A DNA stretch of 44,192 nt from Bacteroidales bacterium (lineage in GTDB: Bacteria; Bacteroidota; Bacteroidia; Bacteroidales; UBA932): positions 1 through 44,192 of the forward strand of contig JAGCYX010000040.1 of the NCBI GenBank assembly GCA_017960585.1. The letters run 5' to 3'. The translations under genes and the position numbers were made by a program. The notes beneath the pieces are model-generated. The model did not search any database. It saw only the letters and a program-made list of their open reading frames with translations, and was not told the origin of the DNA. Each line of letters opens with the position of its first letter. Positions within the stretch are counted from its first letter, which is position 1. Shown in pieces: positions 1 to 7,400 of this stretch.

Positions 1-645
1 GTCGGGGAACTCGACGCCGAGCACCTCTTTGATGCGCACTTTGAAGCGCTCCGCCAGGTCCTTGAGTTCCTCGGCGGTGATTTCGGTGTCGGATTTGTAT
101 CCCCGCGATTCCTTGAGTTCTTCCATCATCTTGTCGAGCTGCTGGCGGATGGCCTTGCCGTCCTCCGGCTCGATGCCTTCGGCCTTCTCCATCACGACGT
201 CGGAATACATCATGATGAGACGACGGTAAGCGTCATAGACGAAGCGCGGGTTGTTGGTCTTCTTGATCATGCCCGGGATCGTCGCGGAGCACAGACCGAT
301 ATTGAGGATGGTATCCATCATACCCGGCATGGAGCTGCGTGCGCCGGAGCGGCAGCTCACGAGGAGCGGGTCGTTGGGATCGCCGAATTTCTTGCCCATA
401 AGAGCTTCCGTGGCGTTCAGGGCGCCGCGGACCTCCATCTTGAGGTCTTCGGTATAGCCGCCGCCGAGCCGGTAGTACTCAGCGCAGCATTCAGTCGTAA
501 TGGTGAAGCCGGCGGGCACCGGCATGCCGAGCTTGCTCATCTCGGCCAGGTTGGCTCCCTTACCACCCAGGAGCTCACGCATGGATCCGTCGCCTTCGGC
601 CGTCTTGCCGCCAAAGCGATAGACACGTTTCTTGATTTCGAACAT
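1..645 (-). CDS. ppdK: Pyruvate, phosphate dikinase, N-terminal fragment (cut by window edge)
   Basis: The first 215 codons are visible; the family is usually about 900 residues, so three quarters of the gene lies outside. The enzyme interconverts pyruvate, ATP and phosphate with PEP, AMP and pyrophosphate in the cytoplasm. The translation begins MFEIKKRVYRFGG and carries the family signatures LLGGKGANLAEM, VPAGFTITTECC and SCRSGARSSMPGMMDTILN, all part of the ATP-grasp nucleotide-binding domain. The ATG at 645 is the first in frame after the stop-containing leader and gives the normal family N-terminus. It lies 62 nt downstream of the phoH-like gene on the same strand; a possible promoter lies in that gap, so it may be transcribed separately. 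Identification is firm; activity cannot be judged from the fragment. Confidence 0.95.
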   Translation of the reverse strand, partial: MFEIKKRVYRFGGKTAEGDGSMRELLGGKGANLAEMSKLGMPVPAGFTITTECCAEYYRLGGGYTEDLKMEVRGALNATEALMGKKFGDPNDPLLVSCRSGARSSMPGMMDTILNIGLCSATIPGMIKKTNNPRFVYDAYRRLIMMYSDVVMEKAEGIEPEDGKAIRQQLDKMMEELKESRGYKSDTEITAEELKDLAERFKVRIKEVLGVEFPD

Positions 646-685
646 AGGATATGGTTTAGTTTTACTTCTTTATAAATTCAGGCCG

Positions 686-717
686 CGAATTTACGATTTA
701 TTTCTCATTATAACAAC
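686..717 (-). promoter_or_regulatory. Candidate promoter for ppdK
   Basis: On the minus strand a TAAATTCG box (693-686) matches seven of eight positions of the Bacteroidota -7 consensus TAnnTTTG. A GTTG that could serve as -33 element lies 20 nt upstream (717-714), the usual spacing. It would give a leader of about 35 nt. Both boxes are imperfect, so this is tentative. Confidence 0.35.
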
Positions 718-2048
718 TTTGCAGCCAATTCAGACAATTCGCTCCGCTCGCCCTTGCGCAGGAAGACGTGCTGGAACAACTGCTGGCCGTGCATTTTCTC
801 GCCCAGATGGGTCAGGCCGTTGGACCACTGGTCGAGGTAGGGCTGGTCGATCTGGAAGATGTCGCCGGTGAAGACCATCTTGGTCCCCTCGCCCGCCCGG
901 GTGATGATGGTCTTCATCTCGTGCGGCGTGAGGTTCTGCGCCTCGTCGATGATGAAGAAGCAGCGGCCGAGGCTGCGGCCGCGAATGTAGGCCAGCGGCT
1001 CGATGATCAGTTTCTCCTGCGTGAGCATGGCATCGATGCGCTGCGCCTCCTTGGACGTCGGGCGGAACTGGCCCTTGATCACGTTCAGGTTGTCGAACAG
1101 CGGCTGCAGGAAGGGGCTCATCTTCTGCTTCTGGTCGCCGGGCAGGAAACCCAGGTCCTGGTTGCCCAGGATCACCGTCGGCCGGGACAGGAAGATCTGC
1201 TCATAGTCCTTCTCCTGCGCCAGCGCGGCCGCCAGGGCGAGCAGGGTCTTGCCCGTGCCGGCGCCGCCCGTCAGGGAGACGAGCTCCACGTTCGGGTTCG
1301 TCAGCGCGTCGAGCGCGAATTTCTGCTCGTCGTTGCGGGGGCGGATGCCGTAGGCCTCGCGGTTCTTGACCAGGACGATGCGTTCGCGGTGCGCGTCGTA
1401 GCGCGCGCAGACGATTTCCTCCCGGTCGCCGGCCCAGCATAATTTGAACATCTGGTTGGGGTACGGCCGGGTTTTCACGACGCGCTGCCAATCGACGGAG
1501 GTATCAGGGCCATAGGAGAGCTCCTGAAGCACGTCCGAGGCCGCTTCCATGGTCCGGATTTCGCGCTGGGCCTCCTCGACATGGTCGTCCTGGACCTTGT
1601 CGGTCAGGTAGTCCTGGACGGCCATTCCGATGGCCTTGGCCTTCATCCGGAGATTGATATCCTTGGTCACCAGCGCCACGAAGGTGCCGGGATGGTGGTC
1701 CCGCACCCACATGGCCGTGCCCAGGATGCGGTGGTCGGGGATGTCGTCGGTGAAGAAGCCCGCATACTCGCCCTCGAAGGGGTGGTTGGGCTCCACCTTG
1801 ATCCGTCCGAGGTCCTTGCCGATGGGCAGGCCCTCTTCGCCGAAGAATTTGCCGTTGGTGATGCGGTCGAGGTCACGCATGAAGCCGCGCGCATGGTAAG
1901 AGAGCGCGTCGGTGCCTTTCTTGAATTTGTCGACCTCTTCGATTACGGCGACCGGAATCACGAGATCGTTGTCCCGGAATTTCCGGATGGCTTTGTGGTC
2001 GTGCAGGATCACGTTGGTGTCGAGCACGAAGATTTTAGGTTTTCCCAT
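708..2048 (-). CDS. PIN-PhoH family ATPase (PhoH2-like)
   Basis: The 446-residue protein joins an N-terminal PIN ribonuclease-like domain (about 1-150; acidic residues D10, E37, D130 in the expected places, first motif FVLDTNV) to a C-terminal PhoH ATPase domain (about 235-446) with Walker A GGAGTGKT at 261-268 and Walker B FFIIDEAQ at 364-371. Proteins of this architecture are reported as ATP-dependent RNA unwinding and cleaving enzymes; that this one acts so is inference. It starts 15 nt after the AIR-synthase-like gene on the same strand and is probably cotranscribed with it. Length and domain order are typical. The ATG at 2048 gives the expected PIN start. Confidence 0.92.
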   Translation of the reverse strand: MGKPKIFVLDTNVILHDHKAIRKFRDNDLVIPVAVIEEVDKFKKGTDALSYHARGFMRDLDRITNGKFFGEEGLPIGKDLGRIKVEPNHPFEGEYAGFFTDDIPDHRILGTAMWVRDHHPGTFVALVTKDINLRMKAKAIGMAVQDYLTDKVQDDHVEEAQREIRTMEAASDVLQELSYGPDTSVDWQRVVKTRPYPNQMFKLCWAGDREEIVCARYDAHRERIVLVKNREAYGIRPRNDEQKFALDALTNPNVELVSLTGGAGTGKTLLALAAALAQEKDYEQIFLSRPTVILGNQDLGFLPGDQKQKMSPFLQPLFDNLNVIKGQFRPTSKEAQRIDAMLTQEKLIIEPLAYIRGRSLGRCFFIIDEAQNLTPHEMKTIITRAGEGTKMVFTGDIFQIDQPYLDQWSNGLTHLGEKMHGQQLFQHVFLRKGERSELSELAAKLL

Positions 2049-2063
2049 AAAAAACTATGTGGT

Positions 2064-3191
2064 TCAGTCCTCCCCTTCCGCATTCTGCATCAGGGATTCC
2101 AAAATAGTCTGTATGCCGGATTTGGCCGAAGCCTTCACCCGGATGGCGCCCGTCCCGGGGACCGGATGGCCCAGCGGGAAAAAGGCGACGTCCTGCAGCA
2201 GCAGCTCTGCGTCCAGGTAGTCGAAGTCGGCGTCCTGGATCTGGATCACGACGCCCGGCACCTCGGCGAAGAGGACGCGCAGCACGTCCTGCTCCTGGTA
2301 GGCGCGCATCACGTCGGACACGTCCACGGTCAGGTCCTGTCCGCCCGCCATCTGCCGGACCGTCCGGAGCAGGCCGCCTTCGCCCACCGTGGCGCCGGAC
2401 AGCAGGATGCCGTCCTCGACCAGTTCCCGCACCACCTCGTGGCAGTCCAGGAAATAGTCGGCGTCGGTGATCTGCGGGCAGGAGCCTCCGCCCACGTCGA
2501 GAATCTGCGCGAAGAGCGAGCCGCCCAGGCGGAACTCGGATGTGTCGAACGGGATATAGATCACCCAGCTCTGGGGATCGGGCGCCAGCGTAGCCGGGCA
2601 GGAGCGGCGCGTGCCCAGCGCGGGATGCTCCGAGCGGAACGGCTCGCTGACGAAGGTATAATCTTCTTCGTCCGCGTCGCGGGCGATGCGGGTGCGGAGA
2701 ACCAGTTCCGACGGACCCGTCGTCCGGGTGTAGCGGTAGCCGCTGAATTTCACGCCCAGGGCGTCGACGTAATCCGCCGCGGCGCGGACGGAATCGTAGA
2801 AGGCCGCACGCGCGCCGACGGGCGCCTCGTTCCAGCGCCAGGAGGCGTCCAGCCGCAGGTCGCCCAGGCGGAACCGGCCGGTGCGCCACAGCGTGTCGAT
2901 GAGCGCCGCGGCCACGCGGACCCGCGTATAGGCGTCAGCCGCCGAGGCCGGAACCTGCTTCTGCGCAGCACAAACGGCCTCCAGGTAGGCGTCGATGCAC
3001 TCGGAATCCAACGCCGGAACCCGGCACACCGGATCCAGCGTCTCGTCCACCGCACGCGCCTCCGCCGGAGCGGCCAGGGGATGCCGCCCTTCGGGCTCCG
3101 TCACGGCATCGAGCAGCTGCGCAGGCGTGTATTCCTCCTGCACTCCGTCGATGACGTAGATCGCGTGCAATGCTGACGTTTTTTCTGCCAT
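2064..3191 (-). CDS. Divergent AIR-synthase/PurL-like protein of unknown function
   Basis: This 375-residue protein is not confidently assigned. Its C-terminal third has the pattern of an AIR-synthase-related C-terminal domain as found in PurM, PurL and ThiL: DCHEVVRELVEDGILLSGAT, then GEGGLLRTVRQMA, then a segment with DVSDVMRAY and LFAEVPGVVIQI. The N-terminal half is alanine rich with no motif I recognise. No signal peptide or membrane segment is seen. The ATG at 3191 (MAEKTSALHA) is preferred over an upstream in-frame ATG at 3239, because the latter would lie beyond the probable -7 box and overlap the divergent folC promoter. It leads the phoH-like gene by 15 nt. A role in purine synthesis is possible but unsupported by neighbours; it may be a non-catalytic paralogue. 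Confidence 0.6.
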   Translation of the reverse strand: MAEKTSALHAIYVIDGVQEEYTPAQLLDAVTEPEGRHPLAAPAEARAVDETLDPVCRVPALDSECIDAYLEAVCAAQKQVPASAADAYTRVRVAAALIDTLWRTGRFRLGDLRLDASWRWNEAPVGARAAFYDSVRAAADYVDALGVKFSGYRYTRTTGPSELVLRTRIARDADEEDYTFVSEPFRSEHPALGTRRSCPATLAPDPQSWVIYIPFDTSEFRLGGSLFAQILDVGGGSCPQITDADYFLDCHEVVRELVEDGILLSGATVGEGGLLRTVRQMAGGQDLTVDVSDVMRAYQEQDVLRVLFAEVPGVVIQIQDADFDYLDAELLLQDVAFFPLGHPVPGTGAIRVKASAKSGIQTILESLMQNAEGED

Positions 3192-3208
3192 TGCGTGGTA
3201 AAATCGTG

Positions 3209-3216
3209 TAAATTTA
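3209..3216 (-). promoter_or_regulatory. Candidate -7 box for the AIR-synthase-like/phoH transcript
   Basis: TAAATTTA is a perfect palindrome and matches seven of eight positions of TAnnTTTG on the minus strand. It lies 17 nt before the ATG at 3191. No clear -33 TTTG is seen. Confidence 0.4.
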
Positions 3217-3218
3217 AC

Positions 3219-3226
3219 TAAATTTG
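3219..3226 (+). promoter_or_regulatory. -7 promoter box for folC
   Basis: TAAATTTG is an exact TAnnTTTG match 15 nt before the folC ATG, so the leader would be about 10 nt. It sits three bases from the box facing the other way, making a compact divergent promoter. No good -33 element is visible. Confidence 0.5.
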
Positions 3227-3241
3227 AAATCAGTTGCAACT

Positions 3242-4474
3242 ATGATTTATACAGAAGACCTTTACAACCGGCTCCTGGCGGATTTATACGCCCGGCATCC
3301 CAGCGTGCAGAACACCGGGTTCACCCCCGGTGCCTACAAGCCCGGACTGGCCGGAATGGAGCAGCTGGACGCAGCCCTGGGGCATCCCTCGCGGCAGTTC
3401 AGATCCGTCCACGTGGCCGGGACCAACGGCAAGGGTTCCGTGTGCTCGATGCTTGCGGCGGCCCTGTCCGCCGCCGGCCTGCGCGTGGGGCTCTACACTT
3501 CGCCGCACCTGGTGGATTTCCGCGAGCGGATCAAGCTCGTGGAGCCGGAGGGCTGGTCGATGATTCCCCGCGAGGAGGTCTTCGATTTCCTCACGCAGCA
3601 CGATTTCGAGGGGTTGTCCTTCTTCGAGATCACGACCGGGCTGGCCTTCTGGTGGTTCGCCCGGCAGCAGGTGGACATCGCCGTGATCGAGGTGGGTCTG
3701 GGCGGCCGTCTGGACAGCACCAACATCCTCACGCCCGAACTCGCCGTCGTCACCAGCATCGGTCTGGACCACTGCGCCCTGCTGGGCGGCACGCGCGGCG
3801 CCATCGCCGCCGAGAAAGCCGGCATCTTCAAGCCCGGCGTGCCCGCGCTCTGCGGGGAGCGGGACGAGGAGACGGCCCCCGTCTTCGAGGCGCGGGCCAG
3901 CGTGGTCCCCTGCCCGCTCTTCTTTGCGGAAGACTTCGACGTGGAACGCTTCGACACCGACCTGACGGGGCCTTGCCAGCCGCAGAACCTTCGCACCGCC
4001 CTGGCCGCCCTGGAACTGCTTGGGGTCGAGCCCGACCGGCAGGCACTCGCCGCCACCGCCGCCCGCACCGGCCTGCGCGGCCGCTGGGAGCGCCTGTGCG
4101 CGGAGCCGGAGGTCATCTGCGACATCGGGCACAACCCGCCCGCCCTGGCGATCAACTTCCGCCGCCTGCGCGAGAGCGGCCGGCCGCTGCTGATCGTCTT
4201 CGGCATCATGGCCGACAAGGACCTGGACGGCATCCGTCCCCTGATGCCGCCGCAGGCGCACTATTTCCTGGTGGCGCCGAAGGGCGACCGGGCCCTGCCC
4301 GCAGATGCCCTCGCAGCGCGCCTGGAAGGCTTTTCCCGCACCGTCTGCGGCGACGTGCAAGCCGGCGTCCGGGCCGCCCTGGACGAAGCAAGACGCACTC
4401 CCGGATGCATTTTATATATCGGTGGCAGCAATTTTGTTGTAGCAGAAGCCGTCGAGTTGTTCGACCCCAGATAA
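3242..4474 (+). CDS. folC: Dihydrofolate/folylpolyglutamate synthase
   Basis: FolC adds glutamate to dihydropteroate and/or reduced folates, retaining them in the cytoplasm. The 410-residue product has the ATP-binding loop GTNGKGS at 60-66, followed by YTSPHLVDFRERI, the EVGLGGRLDSTN motif and GLDHCALLG, all hallmarks of the Mur-ligase-like folate synthase family, plus a C-terminal domain with DIGHNPPA. Length is normal. The ATG at 3242 (MIYTEDLYNRLL) is chosen over an upstream start at 3224, which overlaps the -7 box. It is the first gene of a plus-strand run; the alpha-2-macroglobulin gene begins 10 nt after its stop, so the two are probably cotranscribed, although their functions are unrelated. 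Confidence 0.93.
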   Translation: MIYTEDLYNRLLADLYARHPSVQNTGFTPGAYKPGLAGMEQLDAALGHPSRQFRSVHVAGTNGKGSVCSMLAAALSAAGLRVGLYTSPHLVDFRERIKLVEPEGWSMIPREEVFDFLTQHDFEGLSFFEITTGLAFWWFARQQVDIAVIEVGLGGRLDSTNILTPELAVVTSIGLDHCALLGGTRGAIAAEKAGIFKPGVPALCGERDEETAPVFEARASVVPCPLFFAEDFDVERFDTDLTGPCQPQNLRTALAALELLGVEPDRQALAATAARTGLRGRWERLCAEPEVICDIGHNPPALAINFRRLRESGRPLLIVFGIMADKDLDGIRPLMPPQAHYFLVAPKGDRALPADALAARLEGFSRTVCGDVQAGVRAALDEARRTPGCILYIGGSNFVVAEAVELFDPR

Positions 4475-4484
4475 CTAACGCCTT

Positions 4485-7400
4485 ATGAAAGCGATTAAAT
4501 TATTAACACTCACACTCTTGACCCTGATGAACCTTCCCTTTACCGCCTGCGCCAAGGATGACCACGCGCTCACCAAACTCTGGGCAGACTATGAAAAGGC
4601 TGTCAACGCCGACCGTCCCAAGGACCAGGTCGACATCCTCGACCGCATCAAGAAAGAAGCCTCCGCACAGCACCTCGCATGGGACTATTACGACGCCTGC
4701 ATGAAGTACGTCGACGCCCGTTCCAACACCAACTGGAAGCTCCGCGACGAGCTCCGCGCCCAGGCCGAAAATGAAATCGAGACATTCGGCGAGCCCGTCG
4801 CCGTCTATTTTCTCCGGCTGGGACAGTATCCCACCGAAAGCCTGCTGAACTATGTCCAGGAGCAGAAGGAACGCCTGCTGCAGGCGCACAATCCGCAGTT
4901 CTACTCCTACGACCGGAACGTGAGCAGCAACTACACCTTCTCCGACGCCCTGGTGCCCAGGATCGCCAACGACTACGAATACGTCCTCTGGAGCCTGCTG
5001 CGCAACCGGGACAAGAACGGCAATGTCACGAAGACCGTGCAGGAATACTTCGCGGGGCGCTATCCCTTCGACGCCTTCGTCGAATTCTACCTCATCCAGC
5101 GGGACAACACCAGCTCCGCCGACGGTCTGCAGAAGATGACCGCCTACGCCGAAGCGCACGCCGGACAGGCCGTCTCCATCCTGGCCCGCGACCAGGCGCT
5201 GTCCTACCGCCAGAACCTGCTCCGCCAGGACAAAGACAAATCGGAGGATTACCGCCAGCTGGCCCTCGACTGCCAGACCCTCATCGCGGACCGGAAGAAG
5301 TTCACCGGGGACGAGAAGGTCATCGCCGAGTGCTCCCAGCGTGCCGACGATATCCTCGAGACGCTGACCTCCCAGGAAATCTCCCTGAATGTGGAGAAGG
5401 GCGTCGCCACCATCCTCGTCCGGAACATCCCCTCCGTCAAAGTCCGCATCCTGGACGGCAAGCGGGAGGTCTGGAACACCACCGTGAACAACACGGCGAA
5501 CCGGTTCTTCCTCCGCGACTCGCTTTCCCTCCAGCTGCCCAACCTCGACGACAAGACCTACACGCTGAAGTGCTCCGGCGGCAAGGCGGACACGGAGAGC
5601 GAATACCGCAGATACACCCTCTCCATCGCGCACAAGCGTGATTACGACGGCTATGGCATCTACGTGGCCGACTATATGACGGGCGAACCTGTCAAAACCT
5701 GCGACGTCTTCCTGTACGATGACGACGACAAGCAGGTGGACCAGGTCTCCGGCCTGCAGCTGGACGGTTTCACCTACCTGCCCGAGTCCTTCGTCAAGCG
5801 GCTCGAAGACCACCATTACGGCTGGTCCATCCGGGCTGTCGCCCGCCTGGACGGCCGCGTCCGCGCGACGCCGATGCACAGTCTCGGCTATACGCGTCAG
5901 CAAGGGGTGAATACGGACAACCCGGCCACTGCGCATATGATGATCATCACGGACCGCAGCGCCTTCAACCCCGACGAGACGGTCCACTATAAGGTCCTCC
6001 TTTACGAAGGCACCTACGAATACGCCACCCGGACGTCGGGGGTCAAGCTCCACGCCGCGCTTACCGACCCGACCGGCAAGAAAATCGCCGAAGAAGATCT
6101 GACTACCAACGAGTTCGGCACCGCCGCCGGCGCCTTCGTCCTCAAGAAAGGCGAGCGCGGCGGCATGTACAAGATCTCCGTCACCGAAACCGGCACGCGC
6201 AATTCCGTCTCCACGCAGGTGCGGGCGGACGAATTCGTCCTGCCCACCTTCGAGCTCACCTGGAAGCCCGACGACCGCTTCTACCTTCCCGATGATGAAG
6301 TCACGGTCCTGGGCAACGTCCGCAGCTACTCCGGCCACAACCTCGGCACGGCCACCGCGACCTACTCCGTGACCAACCAGGGCGACGTCCTGGACGAGGG
6401 CGACCTCGCCCTCGCCGCCAACGGCGACTTCAGCATCCGCTTCACCGCGCCGGACACCAACTACTTCAACCAGAACGTGGTGATTACCGTCCGCGTGACG
6501 GACGCCACGGGCGAAACGCTGGAATTCAGGAAGAGCGTGTCCGTGTCGCGCCACCTGCCGGTCCAGATCTCCGTCAAGAACAATGTTTCCGGCCGTTTCG
6601 AGAGCCGGAACTACTACGGCGGCTCCATCATCGGCGAGAACACGGCCAAGGTCTGCATCCAGCTCGGCTACGGCAGCGGTCTCTCCCACCCGCATCTCAA
6701 GATTGAATACACGGTCCTGCGCGACGGAAAGACCGTCCTCAAAGGCGTTGCACCGAACCGGGAGATCCTTCCGATCGACCTGTCCGCCTACCCGTCCGGC
6801 CTTTATGTAATCGTGGCCAAGGCCACGGCCGTGAGCGACAAGGGCGTGTCCTACGAGAACGAGGTCCAGCACGAGTTCGTCAAGGCCGCCGACACCGACA
6901 CCGCCCTCGACATGGACGTCCACTGCTTCTTCAAGGAGATTGCGGACGACGGCGAGAGCATCGCCCTGCAGGTGGGCGCCACGATGGGACCTACCTGGAT
7001 CGTGGTCGAACTCTACGGCGACGGCAACCGCCTGCTGGAGAAGCGCATCGAGCATCTGCGCGGCGAGCGCGGGAAATCCGGTTCCCTACAGATCATCCGC
7101 TTCGCGCGCAAGGCCGAGTATCCCGAGAATCTGACCCTGAAGGTGTTCTGGTTCCGCAACGAAGATTCCTATTCCTACTCCGTCTCCTCCTTCAAACCGA
7201 AGGTGACGGCCGCGCTGCCGCTGAGCTTCAGCCGCTTCCTCGACACCACGGCGCCGCACACCGACTACAGCTTCACCATCCGCACCGCAGCGGGCTCCGA
7301 GGTGGCCGCCACCATCTTCGACAAGAGCACGGAGACCATCCAGCCCAACGTCTGGTCGACCGTCTCGCCGCGCCTGCGCTCGCTGCCCGACGTGCGTTAT

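Noticed and set aside
1581..3176. A 531-codon plus-strand frame opposite phoH and the AIR-synthase-like gene
   Set aside because: No motif, and it runs through the junction of two real genes in opposite orientation.
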